Assembly: GCA_037147175.1 (NCBI GenBank)
Contig: JBAWVS010000074.1
Span: forward strand, 1-7,869
From: a bacterium
GTDB lineage: Bacteria; Cyanobacteriota; Vampirovibrionia; Gastranaerophilales; UBA9971
Direction: 5' to 3'
DNA: 7,869 bases
Every line of letters starts with the position of its first letter. Position 1 is the stretch's first letter. Below are positions 1 to 5,135 of the stretch, piece by piece. The notes beneath the pieces are model-generated. The model had not been told where the DNA came from, did not search any database, and saw only the letters and a program-made list of their open reading frames with translations. A program made the position numbers and the translations under genes.

Positions 1-78
1 GTACTATAAAATTCAATGACAACAAGACTTTAACTTATGCTGCGTAACTCCTGTTGTATACGTAATGTTCAAAATATT

Positions 79-993
79 TTAGCTGTAGGCAAAATTATCG
101 CAATGTTTTAAGTTGCAAACTGCACATTCGCTGTCGCAGGGTTCCGTATGTATTGTAATAAAAGCATTAAAAATATTAATCTTTAAATCAGCTTCAATTT
201 CATCGCATAAACGATGGCTCTCATTTAAGTTAATGTCTTTCGGCATAATTAAAGTAAATTCGATTAATTTTTCAGCTCCGGATTTTCTTGTTTTTAATTT
301 GTCGTAAGAGGTAATTTTATCAAAAGAATATTCGGTTAAAACTTCTTTTATTTTTTCAATATCTTCTTCCGGCAAAGAAGAATCCAACAAATTATTTAAA
401 GAAGCTGAACATAATTCAAAACCTGCTTTGAGTATCAACAGGGCAACTAAAATAGCCACTATCGGGTCTAATATTTTAATACCGGTGAATTTTATCAAAA
501 TTAATCCGACTAAAACACCTGCTGATGTCATTACATCAGTTCTTAAATGTTCCGCATCGGCAAGCAATGCAATTGAATCAGTTTCTTTTGCAACTTTAAA
601 CAAATTTTTGCTTACAAAAATATTTATTATTACCGACAAAGCCATAACTACTATGCCTGCAACAGAATCTATATAGTCGATTTTCCAACTCATAAGTTTT
701 TCAACAGACTCATATATAATATAAACGGCCGCAATAAGGATTAAAGCCCCTTCTGCAAAACCGGAGGCCTCTTCGTATTTCCCATGTCCGTATTGGTGAT
801 CGGCATCAGCGGGTTCGGCTGATTTTTTAACAGAAAAGAAAGCTATTATTGCAGCCAAAAGATCCATAAGTGAATGTACTGCTTCTGAAATAATACTTAC
901 GCTGTTTGTAAACAATCCAACTAAGAGCTTAGATATAATCAAAAAAGTATTTGAAATAATTGATATGCCGGCTGCTTTTGATTTTATATTCAT
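79..993 (-). CDS. CDF-family cation efflux carrier (probable zinc/iron exporter)
   Basis: Inner-membrane cation diffusion facilitator; the family exports Zn2+ or similar divalent cations in exchange for protons. Visible are hydrophobic helices over about residues 8-28, 31-53, 79-97, 110-128 and 160-185, an HxxxD pair in TM2 (H40, D44) and another in TM5 (H149, D153), the family motif GHGKYE (69-74) and a cytoplasmic C-terminal domain ending IHTEP. HxxxD/HxxxD is the pattern of zinc-type members. An extra tail after residue 285 carries four cysteines (C286, C290, C293, C298) and a histidine, probably a soft-metal ligand cluster. The reading frame extends to a TTG at 1017, but I chose the ATG at 993 because AGGAG lies 10 nt before it (complement of 1004-1008); this gives 304 residues. 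A palindrome upstream (1051-1076) matches the operator of the nearby arsR gene, suggesting metal-responsive control. The exact metal cannot be proved here. Confidence 0.9.
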   Translation of the reverse strand: MNIKSKAAGISIISNTFLIISKLLVGLFTNSVSIISEAVHSLMDLLAAIIAFFSVKKSAEPADADHQYGHGKYEEASGFAEGALILIAAVYIIYESVEKLMSWKIDYIDSVAGIVVMALSVIINIFVSKNLFKVAKETDSIALLADAEHLRTDVMTSAGVLVGLILIKFTGIKILDPIVAILVALLILKAGFELCSASLNNLLDSSLPEEDIEKIKEVLTEYSFDKITSYDKLKTRKSGAEKLIEFTLIMPKDINLNESHRLCDEIEADLKINIFNAFITIHTEPCDSECAVCNLKHCDNFAYS

Positions 994-1050
994 CTGAATT
1001 TTTCTCCTGTTTATCAAACTTTACTTTGTTGAATTATTATTATAATATAC

Positions 1051-1076
1051 AACATATTAAAATTTTATAATATGTT
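1051..1076. promoter_or_regulatory. ArsR-type operator upstream of the CDF carrier
   Basis: Perfect inverted repeat AACATATTA (1051-1059), 8-nt spacer, TAATATGTT (1068-1076). Its core CATATTA-N8-TAATATG is identical in arms and spacing to the palindrome in the arsR promoter at 1662-1683. It lies between the leftward CDF gene (start 993) and the rightward gene at 1170, so it could control either or both. There is no run of T after it, so it is not a terminator. I could not place the CDF promoter precisely in this very AT-rich stretch; a TATAAT reads leftward at 1044-1039, just downstream of the palindrome. Binding by the neighbouring ArsR protein is inferred. Confidence 0.7.
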
Positions 1077-1169
1077 AATTTTTCTAACTTTTTACACAAT
1101 AATCTGCAATTAACGAGTTAGGTTAACACTTATTATACATAGACAGAACTTAATAAAGAGTAATTCAAC

Positions 1170-1622
1170 ATGAATATTAGCGAAGCAAACAGAGAAATAT
1201 TCAAAGATTTTTATCGGCAAAATAAAAATCCTAATGTTGAATTGCTTCAAAATAAACCTGAACCTGAAACATCAAAAAAGATTAATATTCCGGTAATAGC
1301 GACAACTGCTGTAGGGACATTAATTCCGATGTTAATTATAAGGAAATATCAGGGTAAATCGCTTAAAATAAATGCATTAAAAGGGATGGATTTTGTTACA
1401 AAAGCAAAAACTGTTTTAAAATCTTTCAATATAGATTACGGCTTCAAGGAAATGCTTTTTGCAAGCGTCGGCTCTGTTTTAGGAAGATTGGCAGGAGGTC
1501 TTTTGTTCAGGAAAGACGAAGATAAGAAAACTAAAGTCAAAGAATCAGTATTTCAGTTCACAAATATTGCAATTCCCACAAGTATCGTAGCGTTCTTATT
1601 AAATAATTCAAATAAACAATAA
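1170..1622 (+). CDS. Hypothetical membrane-associated protein, 150 aa
   Basis: Not assigned to a named family. The first 35 residues are polar and charged, with a Pro/Glu-rich stretch just before the first hydrophobic segment (about 39-58, containing GTLIPMLII). A second Gly/Ala-rich hydrophobic segment (about 95-113) contains two small-residue GxxxG-like spacings, and a third is at about 130-146; short Lys-rich loops separate them. There is no signal peptide and no cysteine. This suggests a small helical membrane protein with a cytoplasmic N-terminus, or one lying along the membrane. The ATG at 1170 is preceded by AAAGAG at 1155-1160 (spacing 9). It stands alone, divergent from the CDF carrier and 86 bp before arsR, so it may share the operator at 1051-1076. 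I recall similar proteins only in uncultured gut bacteria, which is a weak impression. That it is coding is fairly safe from RBS, length and codon use; its function is unknown. Confidence 0.75.
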   Translation: MNISEANREIFKDFYRQNKNPNVELLQNKPEPETSKKINIPVIATTAVGTLIPMLIIRKYQGKSLKINALKGMDFVTKAKTVLKSFNIDYGFKEMLFASVGSVLGRLAGGLLFRKDEDKKTKVKESVFQFTNIAIPTSIVAFLLNNSNKQ

Positions 1623-1657
1623 ACTTTTATTGCGAAACTATTGAAATAATTTCTTAA

Positions 1658-1685
1658 TTGACATATTATAAATTATTAATATGAT
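1658..1685 (+). promoter_or_regulatory. arsR promoter
   Basis: A consensus -35 TTGACA (1658-1663) is followed after 16 bp by TATGAT (1680-1685), a good sigma-70-type -10. Transcription would start near 1692, giving a leader of under 20 nt that still contains the AAAGAGG ribosome site at 1696-1702. The spacer is filled by the operator palindrome, an arrangement in which a bound repressor would block RNA polymerase directly. Confidence 0.7.
1662..1683. promoter_or_regulatory. ArsR-type operator inside the arsR promoter
   Basis: Near-perfect 22-bp palindrome: CATATTA (1662-1668), 8-nt spacer, TAATATG (1677-1683). It overlaps the last bases of the -35, the whole spacer and the first bases of the -10. 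The arms and spacing equal those of the palindrome upstream of the CDF gene (1053-1074). The size and AT-rich 12-2-12-like symmetry fit known ArsR/SmtB-family operators. Autoregulation is inferred from position. Confidence 0.7.
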
Positions 1686-1708
1686 GTAACTTCTCAAAGA
1701 GGTTTTTT

Positions 1709-2065
1709 ATGCCTAAAAAACAAATTAATAAAGTCATTAAATCAATTGGTGATTTCTTTGATGTATTGTCGCATCCTGACAGAATACAAATTATCGGCTT
1801 GCTAAAAGACAAAGAAATGGATGTTAATGAAATACATGAGGCATTGGATATAAGCCAGTCAAGGACATCTCAACATCTTAAACTGCTTAAGTTCAATGAT
1901 ATTGTAGAAGAGAGAAAAGAAGGAAAACACGTTTTTTACAAGTTAAAGAATAAGAATATTTCAAAGGTAATGCAAACTGCTCTTCAGTTCCAAATGCTTA
2001 CTTATTCCGCAGAACCGGAAACAATTCATATGATTAGTGATTTATTAATGGCCTGGCATATTTAA
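1709..2065 (+). CDS. ArsR/SmtB-family winged-helix transcriptional regulator
   Basis: Cytoplasmic dimeric repressor, 118 residues, the usual size for the family. The sequence shows the ArsR fold: FDVLSHPDRIQIIGLL (about 17-32), the recognition helix ISQSRTSQHLKLLK (48-61) and the beta-wing EERKEGKHVFYKL (67-79). There is no cysteine at all, so the classic ELCVCDL arsenic/cadmium (alpha-3) site is absent. Possible metal ligands are the C-terminal H107, D111 and H117, but they do not match the standard alpha-5 DxH...HxxE pattern, so the inducer is uncertain; a non-metal signal is possible. ATG 1709 follows AAAGAGG (1696-1702) by 6 nt. It is the first gene of an apparent operon with the zinc-ribbon gene 18 nt downstream. 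Matching operators at 1662-1683 and 1053-1074 suggest self-repression and control of the CDF carrier. Confidence 0.93.
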   Translation: MPKKQINKVIKSIGDFFDVLSHPDRIQIIGLLKDKEMDVNEIHEALDISQSRTSQHLKLLKFNDIVEERKEGKHVFYKLKNKNISKVMQTALQFQMLTYSAEPETIHMISDLLMAWHI

Positions 2066-2083
2066 AAATAGGAGAATATCTTC

Positions 2084-2374
2084 ATGAAATGTCCACATTG
2101 CAACGTAAACCTTGTTATGTCTGAGAAGCAAGGCGTAGAAATTGACTACTGTCCTGAATGCAGAGGTATTTGGCTAGACAGAGGCGAATTAGAAAAAATA
2201 ATTGAACGTTCAACTCAAAGTTATGCAGAGCCGCAGAGAAGCCCTGCTTATAGCAATGACCACCACTATGAAAAACAATACAAACAAGGTCATAATGAGC
2301 ATAGTTATGGTCATCATGGGGATCAAAAACATCGAAAAAAATCTTTTTTAGAAGATATCTTTGATTTTGGGTAA
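2084..2374 (+). CDS. TFIIB-type zinc-ribbon protein with His-rich tail
   Basis: A 96-residue soluble protein. The first 40 residues form a zf-TFIIB zinc ribbon: CxxC at C3/C6, CxxC at C23/C26, then the family signature GIWLDRGELEKII (28-40). The family is described as putative nucleic-acid-binding, with no settled function. Residues 59-84 are unusual, with seven histidines (60, 61, 70, 73, 77, 78, 83) among Gly, Lys, Tyr and Asp, typical of a metal-storing or chaperoning tail; the end (86-96) is a short acidic/aromatic segment. ATG 2084 has TAGGAG at 2069-2074. It lies 18 nt after arsR and 4 nt before a 23-codon reading frame, so it is probably co-transcribed from the arsR promoter. With the ArsR protein and CDF carrier it suggests a metal-handling role, which is an inference. 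Confidence 0.85.
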   Translation: MKCPHCNVNLVMSEKQGVEIDYCPECRGIWLDRGELEKIIERSTQSYAEPQRSPAYSNDHHYEKQYKQGHNEHSYGHHGDQKHRKKSFLEDIFDFG

Positions 2375-2378
2375 TAAT

Positions 2379-2450
2379 ATGTTTAAAAAAGTAATTCTAA
2401 TAATGATTTTATTATCAATAATCATATCGGGACTCGGGTTAGTTTTCTGA
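2379..2450 (+). CDS. Predicted 23-residue single-span membrane peptide
   Basis: Short reading frame starting ATG 2379, four nucleotides after the zinc-ribbon stop codon. It encodes MFKK followed by about 18 almost entirely hydrophobic residues (Ile, Leu, Val, Met, with SGLGL near the end) and stops at TGA 2448. A positive N-terminus and one greasy helix are the hallmark of small bacterial membrane proteins. The ribosome site is weak (GGG at 2369-2371, part of the upstream gene), so translation would depend on coupling to the zinc-ribbon gene. It ends 29 nt before the terminator, so it fits inside the operon transcript. Tiny hydrophobic peptides next to P-type ATPase genes can be transporter modulators, but here the neighbouring ATPase is broken. 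It could also be a chance frame. Confidence 0.45.
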   Translation: MFKKVILIMILLSIIISGLGLVF

Positions 2451-2478
2451 TTAAAATTATTCTAAATTTATGTATAAT
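2451..2478 (+). promoter_or_regulatory. Candidate promoter for the mgtA-type gene
   Basis: TATAAT at 2473-2478 with a weak -35 TTAAAA (2451-2456) 16 bp upstream. The start point would be near 2485, inside the left arm of the terminator hairpin at 2480-2487. RNA made here would lack most of that arm, leaving the GAGG ribosome site of the ATPase gene unpaired. Confidence 0.4.
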
Positions 2479-2479
2479 G

Positions 2480-2509
2480 CCTCAGATAAATAAGAATCTG
2501 AGGTTTTTT
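2480..2509 (+). terminator. Rho-independent terminator
   Basis: Perfect 8-bp stem CCTCAGAT (2480-2487) / ATCTGAGG (2496-2503), 8-nt loop, then TTTTTT (2504-2509). It closes the arsR, zinc-ribbon and small-peptide transcript. The right arm also supplies the GAGG (2500-2503) that is the only Shine-Dalgarno-like sequence for the GTG start at 2514. Confidence 0.85.
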
Positions 2510-2513
2510 ATTA

Positions 2514-3375
2514 GTGGAAAATAAACAAGAATCATTATTTGATTTATCAAAGTTAAATGCCAATGAAATTTCGAAAAAGTTAAATTCTTCTTTTCAGGGT
2601 TTAACGGAAGAAGCTAAATATAGACTAAAAAAAGATGGTTTAAATCAAATATCAGATACAAAAAAAATAAATAGCTTTTCAAGATTAATAGATAGCCTTA
2701 AAAATCCTTTAATAGTACTTCTTATAGTTTTAGTTATTGTGTCTTATTCGATTAAAGAACATGAAACAACAATTATTATTGCGATAATGGTTGTAATTAG
2801 CACTGTAATAAGCTTTATTCAAGAATCTAGTGCAGATAAAGCAGCCGAAAAACTTCAGGAAATGGTCAGTTTAACCACAACTGTTTTAAGGCAAACAGAA
2901 AAAAATATTCCGATAAAAAATATTGTTCTTGGAGATGTAATTAAACTTTCAGCGGGGCATATAATTCCTGCTGATTTAAGAATTTTAAGTTCAAATAATT
3001 TGTATATTAACCAATCTGCTCTTACAGGCGAATCTTTGCCTGTAGAAAAAAGCGAAAATGTTTTAAAGAAAGAAACTAAAAATATTTTTGATCTTAATAA
3101 TATTTGCTTTATGGGAAGTTATGTTTCAAGCGGAACCGCTTTAGGTATTGTTACTTCAACAGGAGATAATACATATTTTGGCAAATTAGCGGAAAAACTA
3201 TCAGAAAAGAAAGAAAAAACGGCTTTTGATGAAGGCTTAAATAAATTCACATGGCTTATGATAAGCCTTAAACTTGATAGCACTTCCTCATTTGTACTGG
3301 ATTATGCTTATATTAATAGTTATTGGCTACGTATCTATTACAAATACTGTAAAAAGAAATATTGAATTAAGCTAA
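2514..3375 (+). pseudogene. mgtA: mgtA-type Mg2+ P-type ATPase, internally deleted
   Basis: Intact family members are about 900-residue inner-membrane ATPases that import Mg2+. From GTG 2514 the N-terminal part is clear: cation-ATPase N domain (about 16-48), two hydrophobic spans (about 66-82 and 88-103), and the actuator domain with LTGESLPVEK, then ICFMGSYVSSGTA and the MgtA-like FDEGLNKFTWLMI. At about 3264 homology stops; in this frame 28 unrelated residues follow, to TGA 3364-3366. In the frame beginning at 3265, ALNLIALP, a Trp-containing hydrophobic span and GYVSITNTVKR follow, ending at TAA 3373-3375. These match the last 30-odd residues of MgtA proteins. The DKTGTLT phosphorylation site, ATP-binding domain and most transmembrane helices are gone, about 550-600 codons judged from E. 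coli MgtA as I remember it. It cannot be an active pump. GAGG at 2500-2503 is the likely ribosome site. Confidence 0.88.
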
Positions 3376-3415
3376 AATATTTAAAGACTGATAAAATTTG
3401 TAAGTTTTAAATTAA

Positions 3416-3610
3416 AACAGGTTTCATTTCATTTATGATTTAAAGCCGATTTTTATGCACATAAATTTCTCATATGCAGGTGCTATTCCTGTAACTTCTA
3501 TGCAAATGGTTCTGGAGTTTCAGCGTGATTGGGCAAATAAAGAAACTTATACTGATGTTTGCAATCTTATCAGGGAATATGGCGGTGCACACGGTGCCGG
3601 CATTGAATAA
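3416..3610 (+). pseudogene. C-terminal stub of a YcaC/isochorismatase-family hydrolase
   Basis: The frame is open from 3416 (preceded by TAA 3413-3415) to TAA 3608-3610. The recognisable part starts near ATG 3455 and encodes about 50 residues, including AGAIPVTSMQMVLEFQRDW (about 3473-3529) and REYGGAHGAGIE. This resembles the end of YcaC-like cysteine hydrolases, in which a (Q)AGA.P.t....ELQRDWA segment follows the catalytic domain. The catalytic core (Asp, Lys, Cys) would lie upstream and is missing, replaced by about 60 nt of AT-rich sequence after the mgtA relic. It is therefore a 5'-truncated remnant. The family call rests on memory of the motif, so an unrelated hydrolase with a similar tail is possible; that it is protein-like non-random sequence is more certain. 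Confidence 0.6.
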
Positions 3611-3635
3611 GCGTATTCAATGTTAAAATAATAAA

Positions 3636-4043
3636 ATGCAAACTTTTTTACCTTTTCCTAATTTTCATAAGTCCTTGAGCTGTCTGGATTATAAAAAGCT
3701 TGGCAAACAAAGACCGTAAGCCTTTATTATTCTCAAGAACATTACAGGAATTTCGGATCATTGGAAAAATCATGCTGAAGTCAAGATGTGGATGGGATAC
3801 CCTGATGCACTTAAGATTTATCTTAATATGTCGGTAAAATTATGGGTAGAAAGATCGTATAAAAACTCTATGCAATTCCAAGAACCCGATTTCTCGTCAA
3901 GAATATAGCTTCCGCCGTGGTTTAGGGATGAACGTTTCCATAAGGTACACAGACAGGCTCTTTTATTTAAAGATTATGACTATTACAAAAAATTTTTTCC
4001 TGATGAGATTTCACAAATTAAATACTTATGGCCTGTTAATTAA
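3636..4043 (+). pseudogene. MSMEG_6728-like pyrimidine-dimer DNA glycosylase, two nonsense codons
   Basis: One frame runs from ATG 3636 to TAA 4041-4043 (about 135 codons, near family length), broken only by TAA at 3717-3719 and TAG at 3906-3908. The pieces keep the family order: MQTFLPFPNF at the start, LDYKKLGKQR (catalytic-type basic stretch), W..H..VKMWMGYPDAL, LPPWF.DERFHKVHRQALL.KD, and a C-terminal YLWPVN. Intact relatives are annotated as DNA glycosylase/AP lyases acting on UV-induced pyrimidine dimers. The TAA sits where relatives usually have Glu (KQRxEA), so one G-to-T change explains it. No frameshift is visible, so inactivation looks recent or the stops could be sequencing errors. 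Its tail overlaps the convergent peroxiredoxin gene by 8 nt. Confidence 0.8.
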
Positions 4044-4509
4044 TTTTTTCCAATTCTTCTAAAATTTCGTCTACATGTCCTTTAATTTTGACATTTTTCC
4101 AAGTTTTTCTGACAATTCCTTCTTTATCAATGATAAAAGTAGACCTGATTATACCCATAAATAATTTCCCATACATTTTCTTCTCGGCCCACGCTTCAAA
4201 TTTTTCAAGTAGTGCATGTTCAGGATCAGAAAGAAGAATAAAATTAAGACTTTGTTTTTCTTGAAATTTTTTGTGGCTTGCAATGCTGTCTGCACTTACT
4301 CCTATGACAACAGCTTTTGAAACCAGCCTGTTAAAATTATCCCTGAAATCGCAGGCTTCTTGAGTGCAGCCGGGCGTATTATCTTTAGGGTAAAAATACA
4401 GAACAATATTTTGTCCTGCAAAGTCAGACAGCGAAAAAGTTTTCTCGTTTCCTTCGGAATCTATTCCCTGCAATGTAAAGTCAGGAGTTTTTGTGCCTAT
4501 TTCTATCAT
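4036..4509 (-). CDS. bcp: Thioredoxin-dependent thiol peroxidase (Bcp/PrxQ peroxiredoxin)
   Basis: Cytoplasmic peroxiredoxin reducing H2O2 and organic hydroperoxides with electrons from thioredoxin. The 157 residues match family length, with a thioredoxin fold throughout. The active-site segment YFYPKDNTPGCTQEACDFRD carries the PxxxTxxC motif (P41, T45, peroxidatic C48) and a resolving cysteine C53 five residues later, the atypical 2-Cys PrxQ pattern. GVSADSIASHKKF (70-82), LLSDP (92-96) and the catalytic-Arg segment GIIRSTFIID (119-128) are all present. ATG 4509 follows AAGGA by 9 nt. It lies 41 nt downstream of the PPC-domain gene on the same strand, probably co-transcribed, and ends tail-to-tail against the DNA glycosylase pseudogene. 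Confidence 0.96.
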   Translation of the reverse strand: MIEIGTKTPDFTLQGIDSEGNEKTFSLSDFAGQNIVLYFYPKDNTPGCTQEACDFRDNFNRLVSKAVVIGVSADSIASHKKFQEKQSLNFILLSDPEHALLEKFEAWAEKKMYGKLFMGIIRSTFIIDKEGIVRKTWKNVKIKGHVDEILEELEKIN

Positions 4510-4550
4510 TTTAATTTTCCTTAAATATTATCTTTATTTTATTGATAAAT

Positions 4551-5006
4551 TTATTCTTCCGACAACTGCCAAAGAGGCAATTTAGTTGTTTCATCTAAGC
4601 TTCTCACAAGGTTATCGCCTTTGGATTTTTGTATAACAAATTCTCCGGCATAAACAATTGTTTCTGGCATAAGGTGACCGCCGAAAGTTTTTCCTTCAGA
4701 ATTAGAAAGTACTATATGAATATGGGCAAAAGGTTTTGCGTCTTTAATAGAAATATTGCCGGTACAGGAAACTATTTCAAGTCCGCCTTTTAAATTTTCT
4801 CCTTCCAGTATCCGGTATATTTGTTTGTCTTGAGAATAATATCCGACTTTAGCATGTTTTACAGCTCCAATAATATTTACTGTGCCTATATTGATATCAT
4901 TTTCAAAGCAAAAATTATTAATTTGTTCCAATAAATCAGAATCATGTGGAATTCTTCCCATATATATTTTTTCTGTTTCGTATGAATTAGCCCAAATTTT
5001 TTCCAA
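4551..5006 (-). CDS. PPC (DUF296) domain protein
   Basis: Single-domain PPC protein of 151 residues, typical of bacterial and archaeal stand-alone members; in plants the domain is fused to AT-hooks and such proteins are often called DNA-binding. Characteristic parts are RIPHDSDLLEQI near the N-terminus, GTVNIIGAV (41-49), and the C-terminal HIHIVLSNSEGKTFGGHL (95-112). H95, H97 and H111 are the three histidines that bind a metal in structurally known members. Its physiological role is not settled and no AT-hook is present. The start is TTG 5006, chosen because AAAGGAG sits 8 nt before it (complement of about 5015-5021) and no better ATG lies near. It is the first gene of a leftward pair with bcp and is divergent from the aldo/keto reductase gene. 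Confidence 0.9.
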   Translation of the reverse strand: MEKIWANSYETEKIYMGRIPHDSDLLEQINNFCFENDINIGTVNIIGAVKHAKVGYYSQDKQIYRILEGENLKGGLEIVSCTGNISIKDAKPFAHIHIVLSNSEGKTFGGHLMPETIVYAGEFVIQKSKGDNLVRSLDETTKLPLWQLSEE

Positions 5007-5100
5007 TTATAGTTCTCCTTTAAATTCATATCGATTTGTCAATAATTATATGGGAAACAAGGGAATTATTTTTATAATTTTTTATGTTAAATTTTAAAAA

Positions 5101-5106
5101 TATAAT
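5101..5106 (+). promoter_or_regulatory. Candidate -10 element for the AKR-msrA operon
   Basis: Perfect TATAAT at 5101-5106 in the 129-nt divergent intergenic region; the -35 position is only a T-run. Transcription would start near 5113, after the ATG at 5109, which supports GTG 5136 as the real start of the reductase gene. Confidence 0.35.
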
Positions 5107-5135
5107 AAATGCTGTTTGCAATAAAAGGAGTAACT

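Noticed and set aside
1-78. Terminator for the CDF gene at the left edge
   Set aside because: No hairpin followed by a T-run could be found on the relevant strand in the 78 nt available.
113-676. Two rightward open frames (64 and 82 codons) inside the CDF gene
   Set aside because: They are antisense shadows of the strongly supported CDF coding frame, with no ribosome site and no protein-like motifs.
3265-3366. The 28-residue C-terminus of the ATPase frame as a genuine novel domain
   Set aside because: The neighbouring frame over the same bases matches the true MgtA C-terminus, so this tail is an out-of-frame artefact of the deletion.
3636-4043. Stop-codon reassignment as the explanation for the interrupted glycosylase
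   Set aside because: Both a TAA and a TAG are involved, while intact genes in the window end normally at TAA or TGA and show no internal stops; simple decay is more economical.
4882-5097. Rightward 71-codon frame over the PPC gene start
   Set aside because: It is mostly antisense to the PPC coding region, with no ribosome site and an AT-rich intergenic tail.
5109-5135. ATG 5109 as the aldo/keto reductase start
   Set aside because: The Shine-Dalgarno AAAAGGAG lies downstream of this ATG, directly before GTG 5136, and family homology begins at the GTG.
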